Position numbers and translations under genes: made by a program
Notes under the pieces: model-generated
The model's database searches: none
What the model saw: only the letters and a program-made list of their open reading frames with translations
Told to the model about the DNA's origin: nothing
Origin: Hydrogenophilus thiooxidans
GTDB taxonomy: Bacteria > Pseudomonadota > Gammaproteobacteria > Burkholderiales > Rhodocyclaceae
NCBI RefSeq assembly: GCF_019049855.1
Contig: NZ_JAHLSY010000009.1
Location: forward strand, 1-64,000
Direction of reading: 5' to 3'
DNA: 64,000 nt
Part shown: positions 43,109 through 53,199 of the stretch, piece after piece
Position numbering within the stretch: position 1 is the stretch's first letter
How the letters are laid out: the number at the start of each line of letters is the position of its first letter

Positions 43109-43494
43109 CTCTGTTTTTTCCTCAAGGCTTGCCGACGCGCGCGCCGAACGAACGCCGCGGTATCGTTGGTTTTAGAGGTTTTCGCGTGCGTGGCGCGCGG
43201 GGATTCCGCGCGCTTTTCTGGGTTGGGTCGCCAAACGACCAAGAGGTTACCCAGCATCTGCACCGGAGCGCAATCGAGCGTGTCGCAGATCGTTTCCAGA
43301 TATTGGGCGCGAACGGCGCGCTCGGCACCCGAAACGCGGATTTTGATCAGTTCATGCGCGGAGAGTGCTCGGTCGATTTCGGCCAGCACGGCTGGCGTCA
43401 GCCCTTTGCTGGCGATCATCACGACCGGTTTCAGATGGTGGGCCTGCGCCCGCAAGGCTCTTCGCTGGTCCGAATCGAGGGTCAGTGCAGCCAT
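43099..43494 (-). CDS. yhbY: CRM-domain (YhbY-like) RNA-binding protein
   Basis: A 131-residue protein whose first 95 residues form a CRM domain: [43 protein letters not shown]. coli YhbY associates with pre-50S ribosomes. The GxxG loop reads ASKG here, so its first Gly is Ala. A basic tail of about 35 residues ([12 protein letters not shown]) extends beyond E. coli YhbY. It is convergent with greA and divergent from rlmE, as in many proteobacteria. Confidence 0.9.
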   Translation of the reverse strand: MAALTLDSDQRRALRAQAHHLKPVVMIASKGLTPAVLAEIDRALSAHELIKIRVSGAERAVRAQYLETICDTLDCAPVQMLGNLLVVWRPNPEKRAESPRATHAKTSKTNDTAAFVRRARRQALRKKQSHS

Positions 43495-43554
43495 GGTGGA
43501 TCGTACTCTCACGATGCGCGGAAACGACGATTATCGCAGAAAACGTGACTCCTC

Positions 43555-44178
43555 ATGAAGAAACACCGCAGTAAAAAAGCTTGGCTCGACCGGCATGTGC
43601 ACGACCCCTATGTCCAGCGCGCCGTACAGGAAGGGTACCGTTCGCGGGCTGCGTACAAACTCCTCGAGATCGACGAAAAAGATCACTTGCTACAACCCGG
43701 GATGCGGGTGGTCGATCTTGGGGCAGCGCCCGGGGCATGGTCGCAGATTGCAGCTGCTCGGGTTGCGCCAACCGGCAAGGTCTTTGCGCTCGATCGTTTG
43801 CCGATCGTGCCGCTTCCCGGTGTGACGGTGATCCAGGGAGACTTCACCGACGAAGCGGTCCTGAAATCTCTGGAACGAGCGCTCGAGGGCGAACCGGTCG
43901 ATCTCGTGCTTTCCGATATGGCGCCCAACCTCTCTGGGATTGCCATCACCGATGCGGCAAAAAGTTTTCATCTTGCCGAATTGGCGTTGGCGTTTGCGCT
44001 CGAGCACCTGACCCCGAGTGGCGCGTTCCTGGTCAAAGTGTTCCAGGGTCCAGGAATCGACGCATTCCGGCGGGAATTGCACGATGCGTTCCATACGGTG
44101 GTTCCGCGCAAACCCAAAGCGTCCCGTTCGGAAAGCAGCGAACTCTATTTCTTGGGTAAACGACCCAAAGGGCGCTGA
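43555..44178 (+). CDS. rlmE: 23S rRNA 2'-O-methyltransferase (U2552)
   Basis: SAM-dependent methyltransferase FtsJ/RrmJ that modifies U2552 in the 50S A-loop. It has 207 residues: a basic N-terminus, [15 protein letters not shown], the SAM motif [13 protein letters not shown] near residue 54, [13 protein letters not shown] with the catalytic Asp and [10 protein letters not shown] with the catalytic Lys. It is paired with ftsH downstream, as in E. coli, but 122 bases and a promoter separate them. No sigma-32 promoter was seen upstream. Confidence 0.95.
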   Translation: MKKHRSKKAWLDRHVHDPYVQRAVQEGYRSRAAYKLLEIDEKDHLLQPGMRVVDLGAAPGAWSQIAAARVAPTGKVFALDRLPIVPLPGVTVIQGDFTDEAVLKSLERALEGEPVDLVLSDMAPNLSGIAITDAAKSFHLAELALAFALEHLTPSGAFLVKVFQGPGIDAFRRELHDAFHTVVPRKPKASRSESSELYFLGKRPKGR

Positions 44179-44218
44179 TCCCATCTTGGGGAGCGCGTTG
44201 ATCCCATTCCGGTGAGCG
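44176..44218 (+). repeat. Imperfect 20-base direct repeat before the ftsH promoter
   Basis: TGATCCCATCTTGGGGAGCG (44176-44195) and TGATCCCATTCCGGTGAGCG (44199-44218) match at 16 of 20 positions with a 23-base period. The first copy begins at the rlmE stop codon. Function unknown. Confidence 0.5.
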
Positions 44219-44228
44219 AATTTTTCTC

Positions 44229-44257
44229 TTGCCGTGTGGAACCCAAGCGGTTAGAAT
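44229..44257 (+). promoter_or_regulatory. Sigma-70 promoter of ftsH
   Basis: TTGCCG (44229-44234), 17 bases, TAGAAT (44252-44257). The start would be near 44264, about 37 bases before the ftsH TTG codon. Confidence 0.65.
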
Positions 44258-44300
44258 CGACTCGAAGTAGCGTGCGTAGGTAGGTAGAAGGAGTCACCCT

Positions 44301-46256
44301 TTGAACGGCAGCAGTTTCTTTCGCAATCTGGCGATCTGGCTCGTCATCGGCATGGTGTTGATGACGGTCTTCAACCAATTCAACGATCGCACCGCGCCTG
44401 CGTCGACCATGGAATACTCCCAATTCATGGAAGCGGCGAAAGAGGGGAAGGTGACGAAAGCGATCATCGACGGGCGAACCGTGCGCGCCCTGATGAACGA
44501 TGGCCGTCAGGTGACCGTCTACGCGCCGCCGATGGATCTGTGGATGGTTTCCGACCTGATGAAGTACGGCGTTTCCATTGCCGCGACGAAGCCGGAAGAG
44601 GGGCAGTCGCTCCTTACCAATATCTTCGTATCTTGGTTCCCGATGCTTCTGCTCATCGCAGTCTGGGTCTATTTCATGCGACAGTTGAGCGGTGGCGGGA
44701 AAGGGGGCGCGTTCTCCTTTGGGAAATCGCGGGCGCGTCTGCTCGACGAATCGAGCAATACCGTCACTTTCGCCGATGTCGCCGGTTGCGATGAAGCCAA
44801 AGAGGAGGTCCAAGAGCTCGTCGACTTTTTGAAAGATCCCAGCAAATTCCAGCAGCTCGGCGGCCGCATCCCGAAAGGGGTGCTGATGGTCGGACCGCCG
44901 GGAACCGGTAAGACGCTGTTGGCGAAAGCGATCGCAGGCGAAGCGAAAGTACCGTTCTTCAGCATCTCGGGTTCTGACTTCGTCGAAATGTTCGTCGGTG
45001 TCGGTGCCGCGCGGGTGCGCGACATGTTCGAACAAGCGAAAAAGCACGCCCCGTGCATCATCTTCATCGATGAGATCGATGCGGTCGGGCGGCAACGGGG
45101 AGCCGGGTTGGGCGGCGGCAACGACGAACGCGAACAGACGCTCAACCAACTTCTGGTCGAAATGGACGGCTTTGAAGGCAGTAGCGGCATCATCGTGATC
45201 GCTGCGACCAACCGCCCAGACGTCCTCGACCCGGCGCTCTTGCGGCCTGGTCGCTTTGACCGGCAAGTGGTGGTGTCGCTTCCTGACGTTCGTGGCCGCG
45301 AACAGATTCTCAAAGTCCACATGCGCAAAGTTGCGTTGGGTCCAGACGTCGACCCTGCGATCATCGCGCGGGGCACGCCCGGCTTTTCGGGTGCCGATCT
45401 CGCCAATCTGGTCAATGAAGCGGCGCTCTTTGCCGCCCGCGCCAACAAGCGCTATGTGGAAATGGAGGACTTCGAGCGCGCGAAAGACAAGATCCTGATG
45501 GGGCCGGAGCGGCGCTCGATGGTGATGAGCGAAGAGGAGCGGCGCAATACCGCATACCACGAAGCGGGGCACGTCGTGGTCGCGAAGCTCCTGCCCAAAA
45601 CCGACCCGGTGCACAAAGTGACGATCATCCCGCGCGGCCGCGCGCTCGGGGTGACGATGCAACTTCCGGAAGGGGACCGCTACAGTCAAGACAAAGAGCG
45701 GCTCCTCAACACGATCGCGGTGCTCTTTGGGGGGCGGATCTGCGAAGAGATCTTCATGAACCAGATGACGACGGGCGCGTCGAACGACTTTCAACGGGCA
45801 ACCGAGATCGCGCGGAAGATGGTGACCCAATGGGGAATGTCCGACACTCTGGGGCCGATGGTCTACGGGGAAGAGGAAGGGGAGATTTTCCTTGGTCGGG
45901 CGGTGACGACCCACCGCAACATCTCCGAAGCGACGATGCAGAAGGTCGATGCCGAGGTACGCCGCATCATCGATGAGCAGTACGCGCTCGCGCGCCGCTT
46001 GATCGAAGAGAACCGGGACAAGGTCATCGCCCTTGCCGAAGCACTGCTCGAATATGAGACGCTTGATGCCGACCAGATCGACGACATCATGGCGGGAAAA
46101 CCGCCGCGTCCGCCGAAAAAACCGGAGACGAACCCGCACAATGCGGCGCCACCGAGTGGCGAAGGGGTAGTTGCCGACGCGCCGGCGCCAGACGGAAAAG
46201 AGGCGCGCCCCGCTTCGCCTGGCGGGCAGCCGCCCGAAGCGGAACCAGCTGGATGA
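44301..46256 (+). CDS. ftsH: ATP-dependent membrane zinc metalloprotease FtsH
   Basis: Inner-membrane AAA+ protease that degrades sigma-32, LpxC and damaged membrane proteins. It has 651 residues: membrane span at residues about 9-25, periplasmic domain, second span near 103-121, AAA module with Walker A GPPGTGKT (198-205), Walker [13 protein letters not shown] and the second region of homology, then HEAGH (420-424) zinc motif. The Pro/Ala-rich tail is longer than the catalytic part needs. TTG start with AAGGAG 7 bases upstream. Linked functionally to the heat-shock genes and LPS synthesis in this window. Confidence 0.96.
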   Translation: MNGSSFFRNLAIWLVIGMVLMTVFNQFNDRTAPASTMEYSQFMEAAKEGKVTKAIIDGRTVRALMNDGRQVTVYAPPMDLWMVSDLMKYGVSIAATKPEEGQSLLTNIFVSWFPMLLLIAVWVYFMRQLSGGGKGGAFSFGKSRARLLDESSNTVTFADVAGCDEAKEEVQELVDFLKDPSKFQQLGGRIPKGVLMVGPPGTGKTLLAKAIAGEAKVPFFSISGSDFVEMFVGVGAARVRDMFEQAKKHAPCIIFIDEIDAVGRQRGAGLGGGNDEREQTLNQLLVEMDGFEGSSGIIVIAATNRPDVLDPALLRPGRFDRQVVVSLPDVRGREQILKVHMRKVALGPDVDPAIIARGTPGFSGADLANLVNEAALFAARANKRYVEMEDFERAKDKILMGPERRSMVMSEEERRNTAYHEAGHVVVAKLLPKTDPVHKVTIIPRGRALGVTMQLPEGDRYSQDKERLLNTIAVLFGGRICEEIFMNQMTTGASNDFQRATEIARKMVTQWGMSDTLGPMVYGEEEGEIFLGRAVTTHRNISEATMQKVDAEVRRIIDEQYALARRLIEENRDKVIALAEALLEYETLDADQIDDIMAGKPPRPPKKPETNPHNAAPPSGEGVVADAPAPDGKEARPASPGGQPPEAEPAG

Positions 46257-46275
46257 GCGTGGTGAAAAACCGTCG

Positions 46276-47127
46276 ATGAAACCCAAAACCGTCGATTACC
46301 CTCAGCCCCGCGTTTGGCACGCGGGGCGTTTCCGTTTGTCGTTGCGCGAGCCACTCGTGATGGCGATCGTCAACCTTACCCACGATTCGTTTTCGGGCGA
46401 CGGGGTTGGCGACAACCTCTCCGCGGCACTCAAGCAGGCCGAAGCCGCGGTCGAAGCAGGCGCTGCAATTCTTGACCTCGGCGCCGAATCGACCCGCCCG
46501 GGGGCGCTGCCTGTCCCAGCAGAGGTGGAATGGCAACGGTTGGCGCCGGTGCTGCGGGAAGTGACGCGCTGGCCGGTTGCGATTTCGGTCGATACGCGCA
46601 AACCAGAGATCATGGCGCGTGCGGTTGCGCTCGGTGCGGACATTCTCAACGATGTTTCGGGCTTTCGCACTGCGGATGCGGTTCGCGTCGCTGCGCAGAG
46701 CGGTTGTGGCTTGTGTGTGATGCACATGAAAGGGGAGCCGCAAACGATGCAAGCAGCGCCGTACTATGACGATGTGGTCGGTGAGGTGCATGCGTTTCTC
46801 GATGCGCGGACCCGTGCGCTCGAAGCCGCAGGAGTGGCCCCCCAACGCATCGTCTGGGACCCTGGCTTCGGTTTTGGGAAGACGTTGGAACACAACGTGG
46901 CGCTTTTTCGTGCGTTGCCGCGTTTTGTCGCATCGTATCCCGTCCTCGTTGGTGTTTCGCGCAAACGGATGATTCAGGCGATCACCGGTCGGGACGAACC
47001 CAAGGCGCGCGTCTTTGGCAGTGTTGCCGCCGCGCTCAAAGCGGTGGCGTTGGGTGCTGCGATCGTGCGCGTTCACGATGTTGCGGCAACGGTCGATGCA
47101 CTGCGCGTTTGGCGTGCGCTGGCGTGA
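46276..47127 (+). CDS. folP: Dihydropteroate synthase
   Basis: Condenses p-aminobenzoate with the pterin diphosphate in folate synthesis; the sulfonamide target. The 283-residue TIM barrel has MAIVNLTHDSFSGDG, the LDLGAESTRPGA motif, ISVDTRKPEIM and the late VGVSRKRMIQ with the substrate-binding basic residues. ATG 46276 is 19 bases after the ftsH stop. The ftsH-folP-glmM order is widely conserved in proteobacteria. Confidence 0.95.
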   Translation: MKPKTVDYPQPRVWHAGRFRLSLREPLVMAIVNLTHDSFSGDGVGDNLSAALKQAEAAVEAGAAILDLGAESTRPGALPVPAEVEWQRLAPVLREVTRWPVAISVDTRKPEIMARAVALGADILNDVSGFRTADAVRVAAQSGCGLCVMHMKGEPQTMQAAPYYDDVVGEVHAFLDARTRALEAAGVAPQRIVWDPGFGFGKTLEHNVALFRALPRFVASYPVLVGVSRKRMIQAITGRDEPKARVFGSVAAALKAVALGAAIVRVHDVAATVDALRVWRALA

Positions 47128-47198
47128 ACGCGTAGCGAAATAGCGGCTTTGTACGATCCCCCTGGTACAATGGCACTTTTTTGAACTGGGTAATCTAT

Positions 47199-48557
47199 AT
47201 GGCTCGGTGGTTTGGCACCGACGGCATCCGCGGGCGTATTGGAGATCCCCACCTTGCGCCCGATTTCGTCGTTCGGTTGGGTTTTGCCGCGGGCAAGGTT
47301 TTGGCGCGCGCCCATACCGGTTTGCGACGCCCGACGGTCGTCATCGGCAAAGACACGCGGGTTTCTGGGTATCTCTTAGAAGCGGCGCTCGAAGCGGGGT
47401 TGGCCAGTAGCGGTGTCGATGTCTTGTTGACAGGCCCCTTGCCGACGCCTGGGATCGCCTACCTCACACGCGCGATGCGGCTCGATGCGGGAATCGTCGT
47501 CAGCGCGTCGCACAACCCCTATTACGACAACGGAATCAAATTTTTCTCCGCAGCGGGGACGAAACTCGACGACGCGCTGGAAGTACAGATCGAAGAGTGG
47601 CTGGAAGCGCCCGTCGAATCGGTTACAGCAGACGCGTTGGGCAAAGCGAAGCGAATCGACGACGCCTCGGGGCGTTACATCGAATTTTGTAAGAATACTT
47701 TTCCCGCGGACCTTACGCTCGATGGCTGGCACCTGGTGCTTGATTGCGCTCATGGCGCAACGTACCAGGTAGCGCCGCACGTTTTTCACGAATTGGGCGC
47801 GAAGACCACGGTGATCGGCGCGGAACCCGACGGGTTCAACATCAACCGCGCGGTGGGAGCAACCCATCCTGAGACGCTACAGCATGCGGTCGAAATGCAC
47901 CAGGCCGACCTCGGGATCGCGTTTGACGGTGACGGGGACCGCGTGGTGATGGTCGACCGGGAAGGGCGGTTGTACGATGGCGACGCACTGTTGTTCGCAA
48001 TCGTCCGCGACCGTTTGGCTGCGGGCGTTTCTGTTCCCGGGGTCGTGGGAACGGTGATGACCAATCTGGGGTTGGAGCGTGCGCTCGGTGCCTACGGTGT
48101 GCCGCTTGAACGGACTGCGGTGGGCGATCGTTTCGTCGCAGAGCGTTTGCGCAAACGGGGTTGGTGCTACGGCGGGGAGAATTCGGGGCATCTCCTCTGT
48201 TTGGACAAACACACCACGGGCGACGGGATTATCAGCGCGTTGCAGGTTCTGGCCGCGTTGGTGCGCTATGAGACGACCTTGGCCGAATGGACGGCGCCGT
48301 TACAGACCTATCCCCAAAGGTTGCGCAATGTCGTCTGGCCAAAGGGAGAGGACTGGCAAGCCCACGGGGCGCTTCGGGACGCCGTAGCGCTTGCCCAATC
48401 CCAATTGGCTGATCACGGTCGGATTCTGATTCGCCCGTCAGGCACCGAGCCGCTTTTGCGGATCATGGTCGAAGGGGAGGAGGCGGCGGTGGTCGACGCC
48501 ATTGTGGAGGCGCTCGCGGAAACCGCGGAACGGGTTGCTCAACAGGTGCGCCGGTGA
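47199..48557 (+). CDS. glmM: Phosphoglucosamine mutase
   Basis: Interconverts glucosamine-6-phosphate and glucosamine-1-phosphate for peptidoglycan and LPS precursors. It has 452 residues: [10 protein letters not shown] at the N-terminus, the phosphoserine loop [12 protein letters not shown] near residue 103, the metal-binding [10 protein letters not shown] motif and the C-terminal [24 protein letters not shown] at 47199 is the family start; a TTG 18 bases upstream is less likely. A TTGTAC/GTACAA inverted repeat lies at 47149-47170. Confidence 0.95.
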   Translation: MARWFGTDGIRGRIGDPHLAPDFVVRLGFAAGKVLARAHTGLRRPTVVIGKDTRVSGYLLEAALEAGLASSGVDVLLTGPLPTPGIAYLTRAMRLDAGIVVSASHNPYYDNGIKFFSAAGTKLDDALEVQIEEWLEAPVESVTADALGKAKRIDDASGRYIEFCKNTFPADLTLDGWHLVLDCAHGATYQVAPHVFHELGAKTTVIGAEPDGFNINRAVGATHPETLQHAVEMHQADLGIAFDGDGDRVVMVDREGRLYDGDALLFAIVRDRLAAGVSVPGVVGTVMTNLGLERALGAYGVPLERTAVGDRFVAERLRKRGWCYGGENSGHLLCLDKHTTGDGIISALQVLAALVRYETTLAEWTAPLQTYPQRLRNVVWPKGEDWQAHGALRDAVALAQSQLADHGRILIRPSGTEPLLRIMVEGEEAAVVDAIVEALAETAERVAQQVRR

Positions 48558-48586
48558 CGATTGCATTGGGGTGAGGAGTCTTTTCC

Positions 48587-49327
48587 ATGAAGTGGGTAAT
48601 CGGTAACTGGAAATCAAACGGCACTTGGGCGCAGAACGAAGCGCTACTCGTCGCGCTCAAAGCGCTGGTTTTCGAGAAAACGCAGGTAGGGGTCTGTGTG
48701 CCGTACCCCTATCTGGCGCAAGCACAGCGAATGTTGCAAGCGCACAAGCTGCTCTGGGGCGCACAGAATGTCAGCCCGTTCGGCCCTGGGGCCTATACCG
48801 GTGAAGTGCATGCGGAAATGCTGCGCGATTTCGGATGCCGATTGACCATCGTCGGCCACTCGGAACGGCGGCAATATTTCGGTGAAACCAATGCGCAGAT
48901 CGCCGAGAAGATCCAGCGACTCAATGCGGTGGAGATTACGCCGATCTGGTGTGTTGGTGAGACACTGGAAGAGCGGGAGCGCGGCGCCTGGCAAGAAGTC
49001 CTGCGCCGTCAGATTGTCGAGGTGGTCGAAATCGTCGGCGCCCCAGCGGTCGAAAACGTCCTCATCGCTTACGAACCCGTTTGGGCGATTGGAACCGGGC
49101 GCAACGCCACGCCCGAAGACGTCGCTGCGGCGCATGGTTGGTTGCGCAAGGTGCTTTCTGAGGTTGGGGCGCGCGCAGACCTTCCGATCCTCTACGGGGG
49201 AAGTGTCAAAGGAAGCAACGCTGCGGAACTCTTTGCCGTCGAGGGGTGTGATGGCGGTCTGATCGGCGGCGCGTCATTGAGTGCACCAGAATTTGCCGCG
49301 ATCGTTGCGGCTGCTGAAAAGGAGTAA
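48587..49327 (+). CDS. tpiA: Triosephosphate isomerase
   Basis: Interconverts dihydroxyacetone phosphate and glyceraldehyde 3-phosphate. The 246-residue TIM barrel has GNWKSNG with the catalytic Lys, [10 protein letters not shown] with the catalytic His, [12 protein letters not shown] with the catalytic Glu, and the C-terminal [10 protein letters not shown] phosphate loop. GAGGAG precedes the start. secG follows after 2 bases, the usual tpiA-secG pair. Confidence 0.96.
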   Translation: MKWVIGNWKSNGTWAQNEALLVALKALVFEKTQVGVCVPYPYLAQAQRMLQAHKLLWGAQNVSPFGPGAYTGEVHAEMLRDFGCRLTIVGHSERRQYFGETNAQIAEKIQRLNAVEITPIWCVGETLEERERGAWQEVLRRQIVEVVEIVGAPAVENVLIAYEPVWAIGTGRNATPEDVAAAHGWLRKVLSEVGARADLPILYGGSVKGSNAAELFAVEGCDGGLIGGASLSAPEFAAIVAAAEKE

Positions 49328-49329
49328 CC

Positions 49330-49668
49330 ATGGGGGGTTTGGCTTTTTCGATCGTTCTGACGATTCACTTGGTCGTTGCCGTAGCATTGATCATACTGGT
49401 GTTGTTGCAACACGGTAAGGGCGCCGATGCCGGTGCCGCGTTTGGTGGCGGAAGCTCGGCAAGCCTTTTTGGGGCTTCCGGCGGAGCCACCTTTTTGAGC
49501 CGCACCACTGCGATCCTCGCCACGGTCTTCTTCTTGACCAGCTTGGCGATGACCTATCTGGCAAGCAAGACCCAGCTTTCGACTCCGTCTAGCGTCATGC
49601 AGCAAGAGGTTGGTGGTGCGGCACCGCAGCCGCAAACGCCTGCGCCGGATTCGAAAATCCCTCAGTAG
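49330..49668 (+). CDS. secG: Preprotein translocase subunit SecG
   Basis: Small auxiliary subunit of the SecYEG channel. It has 112 residues: one hydrophobic helix at residues about 7-26 ending HGKGADAG, the conserved Gly/Ser-rich loop [23 protein letters not shown], a second helix, then a Pro/Gln-rich tail. The start is 2 bases after the tpiA stop and has AAGGAG upstream within tpiA. A tRNA-Leu follows. Confidence 0.93.
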   Translation: MGGLAFSIVLTIHLVVAVALIILVLLQHGKGADAGAAFGGGSSASLFGASGGATFLSRTTAILATVFFLTSLAMTYLASKTQLSTPSSVMQQEVGGAAPQPQTPAPDSKIPQ

Positions 49669-49680
49669 CGGCACGAGGTA

Positions 49681-49708
49681 TTGCACTGCGGCAAAATTCC
49701 GGTATAAT
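49681..49708 (+). promoter_or_regulatory. Sigma-70 promoter of the tRNA-Leu gene
   Basis: TTGCAC (49681-49686), 16 bases, perfect TATAAT (49703-49708). The start would be near 49715, seven bases before mature tRNA-Leu. Confidence 0.75.
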
Positions 49709-49721
49709 TCGTTTCGTTGCT

Positions 49722-49806
49722 GCCGACGTGGTGGAATTGGTAGACACGCCATCTTGAGGGGGTGGTGGCGAAAGCCGTGTGAGTTCGAATCTCACCGTCG
49801 GCACCA
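49722..49806 (+). tRNA. tRNA-Leu (GAG anticodon)
   Basis: 85 bases including an encoded CCA end. The acceptor stem GCCGACG pairs perfectly with CGTCGGC. The D arm is GTGGAATTGGTAGAC, the anticodon stem CCATC/GGTGG carries loop TTGAGGG with GAG at 49756-49758, the variable arm is long as in class II tRNAs, and the T arm contains GTTCGAATC. It reads CUC/CUU leucine codons. The secG-tRNA-Leu(GAG)-nuoA order is common in proteobacteria. Confidence 0.97.
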
Positions 49807-49810
49807 AACA

Positions 49811-49840
49811 AAAAAAGCCGCTAATAAGCGGCTTTTTTTG
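49811..49840 (+). terminator. Intrinsic terminator after tRNA-Leu
   Basis: The 12-bp arms AAAAAAGCCGCT (49811-49822) and AGCGGCTTTTTT (49827-49838) surround an AATA loop, followed by T. It separates the tRNA transcript from the nuo operon. Confidence 0.9.
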
Positions 49841-49856
49841 TTGCAAAAAGAATTTT

Positions 49857-49894
49857 TATCAAAAAAAATTCAAATAACTTAGATTTTTTTGATA
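49857..49894. repeat. AT-rich inverted repeat upstream of nuoA
   Basis: TATC plus A7 (49857-49867) is the exact inverted copy of T7 plus GATA (49884-49894), 16 bases apart, in a block (49841-49935) far more AT-rich than the rest of the window. It lies between the tRNA terminator and nuoA. It could be curved DNA, an UP-element or a regulator site; function unknown. Confidence 0.6.
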
Positions 49895-49974
49895 GCTCGT
49901 TTTTTGGCTTCGCGCTGCATTTAGAACCAAAAAGGTGTATCCTATCGGTCGCCCGAAGATGAGGAGCGGCCGTA

Positions 49975-50346
49975 ATGGAAAGCTACTTTCCGGTCCTGGT
50001 TTTCCTGGTAGTCGCGCTGGCGATCGGCGTACTGCCGATGGTGTTTGGGTGGATCCTTGGCTCACGCCGTCCTGATCCCGAAAAATACTCCCCCTACGAA
50101 TGCGGTTTCGAGCCGTTCGAAGACGCCCGTATCAAATTTGACGTTCGCTATTACCTCATTGCGATCCTGTTCATTCTGTTCGACTTGGAAATCGCGCTCT
50201 TGTTTCCGTGGGGCGTTACGTTCAATGAAATGATCGCTGCAGGCGCAAACGCCTGGTACGCTTTTACTACTGTGCTGATCTTCCTGGCCGTGTTGGTCTT
50301 GGGCTATGCGGTCGAATGGAAGAACGGCGCGCTCGATTGGGAGTGA
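49975..50346 (+). CDS. nuoA: NADH-quinone oxidoreductase subunit A
   Basis: Membrane subunit at the junction of the peripheral and membrane arms of complex I. It has 123 residues and three membrane spans. The loop between spans 1 and 2 has the family segment [39 protein letters not shown], with the conserved Cys and acidic residues near the quinone channel. First gene of the complete nuoA-N operon. A TGTATCCT at 49936-49943 could be an extended -10. Confidence 0.96.
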   Translation: MESYFPVLVFLVVALAIGVLPMVFGWILGSRRPDPEKYSPYECGFEPFEDARIKFDVRYYLIAILFILFDLEIALLFPWGVTFNEMIAAGANAWYAFTTVLIFLAVLVLGYAVEWKNGALDWE

Positions 50347-50349
50347 GCG

Positions 50350-50829
50350 ATGGGCATTGAAGGAGTGATGCGCGAAGGGTTCATGACCACGTCGCTCGAT
50401 ACGGTCATCAACTGGACGCGGACGGGGTCGCTGTGGCCGATGACCTTCGGGTTGGCGTGTTGTGCGGTCGAAATGATCCATGCCGGCTGTTCGCGTTACG
50501 ATCTCGACCGCTTCGGCGTCGTTTTTCGTCCCAGTCCGCGACAATCCGACCTGATGATCGTCGCAGGGACGCTCTGCAACAAAATGGCGCCCGCATTGCG
50601 CAAGGTTTATGACCAAATGCCCGAGCCGCGGTGGGTGATCTCGATGGGATCCTGCGCCAACGGGGGCGGCTATTACCACTACTCCTATTCCGTGGTGCGC
50701 GGATGTGACCGCATCGTGCCGGTCGATGTCTACGTTCCCGGCTGTCCACCCACGGCGGAAGCGCTTCTGTACGGCATCATTCAGCTTCAGAACAAAATCA
50801 AGCGCACGTCCACGATCGCGCGCATGTAG
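50350..50829 (+). CDS. nuoB: NADH-quinone oxidoreductase subunit B
   Basis: Carries cluster N2, the last iron-sulfur centre before quinone. It has 159 residues. The four cluster cysteines are visible: the adjacent pair in GLACCAVEM (near residues 36-37), GSCANGGG and [14 protein letters not shown]. The short N-terminus ([17 protein letters not shown]) is like other betaproteobacterial NuoB. It starts 3 bases after nuoA. Confidence 0.97.
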   Translation: MGIEGVMREGFMTTSLDTVINWTRTGSLWPMTFGLACCAVEMIHAGCSRYDLDRFGVVFRPSPRQSDLMIVAGTLCNKMAPALRKVYDQMPEPRWVISMGSCANGGGYYHYSYSVVRGCDRIVPVDVYVPGCPPTAEALLYGIIQLQNKIKRTSTIARM

Positions 50830-50843
50830 CCTAGGGGGCGTCG

Positions 50844-51434
50844 ATGAAAAGAACCGAAGCTTTGGTGCAACGACTGCGGAACCGGTTCGGCGATCAAGTC
50901 GTGGTGCAGGAGCACCACGGGGAAGTGACGATGACCGTCGACAAAGACAACTATCTGGCGATCGCGCGAACGTTGCGCGACGATCCCGATTTTGCGTTCG
51001 AACAGTTGATCGACCTTTCCGGCATCGACTATGCCACTTACGCCAACCGTCCGTGGCCGGGGCCCCGTTTCGCCGTTGCCGTCCATCTGCTTTCGCTCAC
51101 CCATAACGTAAGGTTGCGGCTGAAGACCTTTGCGGTAGACGACGACTGGCCGACCCTTCCTTCGTTGATCGAGATCTGGCCCAGTGTCGATTGGTATGAA
51201 CGCGAAGCGTTCGACCTCTTTGGGATCCTCTTCGAAGGGCACCCCGATTTGCGGCGCATTTTGACCGATTACGGATTCGTCGGCCACCCCCTGCGCAAAG
51301 ACTTCCCGGTGACCGGCCATGTCGAAATGCGTTACGACCCGGAGAAAGGGCGCGTCGTCTATCAACCGGTGACGATCGAGCCGCGCGAAAACACGCCGCG
51401 AATCGTCCGTGAAGCGAACTACGGGGACGTGTGA
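50844..51434 (+). CDS. nuoC: NADH-quinone oxidoreductase subunit C
   Basis: 30-kDa-type peripheral subunit, separate from NuoD rather than fused as in E. coli. It has 196 residues with the signature [27 protein letters not shown] region (near residues 117-145) and PLRKDFPV. Its stop overlaps a GTG ahead of nuoD. AGGGGGCG precedes the start. Confidence 0.95.
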   Translation: MKRTEALVQRLRNRFGDQVVVQEHHGEVTMTVDKDNYLAIARTLRDDPDFAFEQLIDLSGIDYATYANRPWPGPRFAVAVHLLSLTHNVRLRLKTFAVDDDWPTLPSLIEIWPSVDWYEREAFDLFGILFEGHPDLRRILTDYGFVGHPLRKDFPVTGHVEMRYDPEKGRVVYQPVTIEPRENTPRIVREANYGDV

Positions 51435-51436
51435 CG

Positions 51437-52690
51437 ATGGCCGAAATCAAGAACTTTACGATCAACTTCGGGCCGCAGCACCCGTCGGCCCACGGTGTCT
51501 TGCGCCTGATCCTCGAACTCGACGGGGAGGTGGTGGTGCGCGCCGACCCGCACATCGGGTTGTTGCATCGCGGTACAGAAAAATTGGCGGAAACCCGCAC
51601 CTGGGTGCAATCGGTTCCCTATATGGACCGGTTGGACTACGTCTCGATGATGTGCAACGAACACGCCTACTGCCTGGCCATCGAGCGGCTGCTTGGGATC
51701 GAAGTGCCGATTCGCGCGCAGTACATCCGCGTGATGTTCGATGAAATCACGCGCATCCTCAACCACCTTCTCAATATCGGTACCCATGCGCTCGATATCG
51801 GCGCGATGACGATGGTGCTCTATACCTTCCGTGAGCGCGAAGATCTGATGGATGCGTATGAGGCGGTCTCCGGTGCGCGGATGCACGCAGCGTACTATCG
51901 CCCAGGCGGGGTGTACCGCGACCTGCCGGACGAAATGCCCAAATACACCGTCAGCAAATACAAAGACGAAAAACGGGTCAAGGAGCTCAATCGCGCTCGT
52001 GAAGGGTCGCTGCTCGACTTCCTGGAAGATTTCTGTGAGCGGTTCGAAGGGTATCTCGACGACTACCATACGCTCCTTACCGACAACCGCATCTGGAAAC
52101 AGCGGACCGTGGGGATCGGCGTGGTCTCCCCGGAAGAGGCGCTGGCGTGGGGATTCACCGGGCCGATGCTGCGCGGCTCTGGCGTGGCGTGGGACCTGCG
52201 CAAGAAGCAGCCCTATGAAGTCTACGATCAGCTCGAATTCGATATCCCGGTGGGGACCAACGGTGACTGTTACGACCGCTACCTGGTGCGCATGGAGGAG
52301 ATGCGGCAATCGAACCGCATCATCAAACAGTGCATCGACTGGTTGCGGAAAAACCCCGGCCCGGTGATCACGGACAATTACAAAGTGGCGCCGCCTCCCC
52401 GCGAGAAGATGAAAACGGGGATGGAAGAGCTGATCCACCATTTCAAGTTGATGACCGAAGGAATCCACGTGCCGCCAGGTGAGGTTTATGCCGCAGTGGA
52501 ACATCCGAAAGGGGAGTTCGGCGTCTACGCGATCTCCGATGGTGCCAACAAACCCTACCGGGTCAAACTGCGCGCCCCCGGGTTTGCGCACCTTTCGGCG
52601 ATGGACAAGATGGCGCGCGGACATTTGATTGCGGACGTCGTTGCGATCATCGGCACCATGGATATCGTCTTCGGCGAAATCGACCGCTAA
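51437..52690 (+). CDS. nuoD: NADH-quinone oxidoreductase subunit D
   Basis: 49-kDa subunit that forms the quinone cavity with NuoB. It has 417 residues from ATG 51437 ([20 protein letters not shown]); GTG 51431 overlapping the nuoC stop is the alternative. The quinone-site HPSAHG lies near residue 14. Other landmarks are [25 protein letters not shown] and the C-terminal DIVFGEIDR. This follows the [NiFe]-hydrogenase large-subunit fold without its metal cysteines. Confidence 0.96.
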   Translation: MAEIKNFTINFGPQHPSAHGVLRLILELDGEVVVRADPHIGLLHRGTEKLAETRTWVQSVPYMDRLDYVSMMCNEHAYCLAIERLLGIEVPIRAQYIRVMFDEITRILNHLLNIGTHALDIGAMTMVLYTFREREDLMDAYEAVSGARMHAAYYRPGGVYRDLPDEMPKYTVSKYKDEKRVKELNRAREGSLLDFLEDFCERFEGYLDDYHTLLTDNRIWKQRTVGIGVVSPEEALAWGFTGPMLRGSGVAWDLRKKQPYEVYDQLEFDIPVGTNGDCYDRYLVRMEEMRQSNRIIKQCIDWLRKNPGPVITDNYKVAPPPREKMKTGMEELIHHFKLMTEGIHVPPGEVYAAVEHPKGEFGVYAISDGANKPYRVKLRAPGFAHLSAMDKMARGHLIADVVAIIGTMDIVFGEIDR

Positions 52691-52701
52691 AGGAGTTTTC
52701 G

Positions 52702-53199
52702 ATGCTCTCACCAGAGGCGTTGGCCCGCATCGACCGTGAAATCGCCAAATACCCGGCGGGGCAGAAGCAGTCGGCGGTGATGGCGGCGCTACGGATTGCG
52801 CAAGAAGAGAAAGGGTGGCTTTCGGAAGAGACGATCGCGTTCGTCGCGGACTATCTCGAGATGCCGCCAGTCGCGGTCTATGAAGTCGCCACTTTCTACA
52901 ACATGTACGATTTGGCACCAGTAGGCAAATACAAACTCACGGTGTGCACCAATTTGCCCTGTGCGCTCTCTGGCGGCTACCACGCGGCAGAACACCTCAA
53001 GGAGCGCCTCGGCATCGATTTCAACGAGACCACACCGGACGGCCTTTTCACACTGAAAGAGGGTGAGTGCATGGGCGCTTGTGGAGATGCTCCGGTGCTG
53101 CTCGTCAATAACCACCGAATGTGCTGCCGGATGACACGCGAACGGCTCGACGCCCTTTTGGAAACCCTCAAGCGCCAAGCCACGGAGAATACCCAATGA
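52702..53199 (+). CDS. nuoE: NADH-quinone oxidoreductase subunit E
   Basis: 24-kDa subunit of the NADH dehydrogenase module, holding 2Fe-2S cluster N1a. It has 165 residues: an N-terminal helical bundle then a thioredoxin-like domain with CTNLPC and [11 protein letters not shown], giving the four cluster cysteines. AAGGAG lies before the start. Its stop overlaps nuoF (ATGA at 53196). Confidence 0.96.
   Translation: MLSPEALARIDREIAKYPAGQKQSAVMAALRIAQEEKGWLSEETIAFVADYLEMPPVAVYEVATFYNMYDLAPVGKYKLTVCTNLPCALSGGYHAAEHLKERLGIDFNETTPDGLFTLKEGECMGACGDAPVLLVNNHRMCCRMTRERLDALLETLKRQATENTQ

Noticed and set aside
44145-46286. 713-codon open frame on the minus strand opposite ftsH
   Set aside because: Antisense shadow of a well-supported AAA+ protease; no recognisable domain and no start signal of its own.
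51419-52918. 499-codon open frame on the minus strand opposite nuoD
   Set aside because: Antisense shadow of a conserved complex I subunit.
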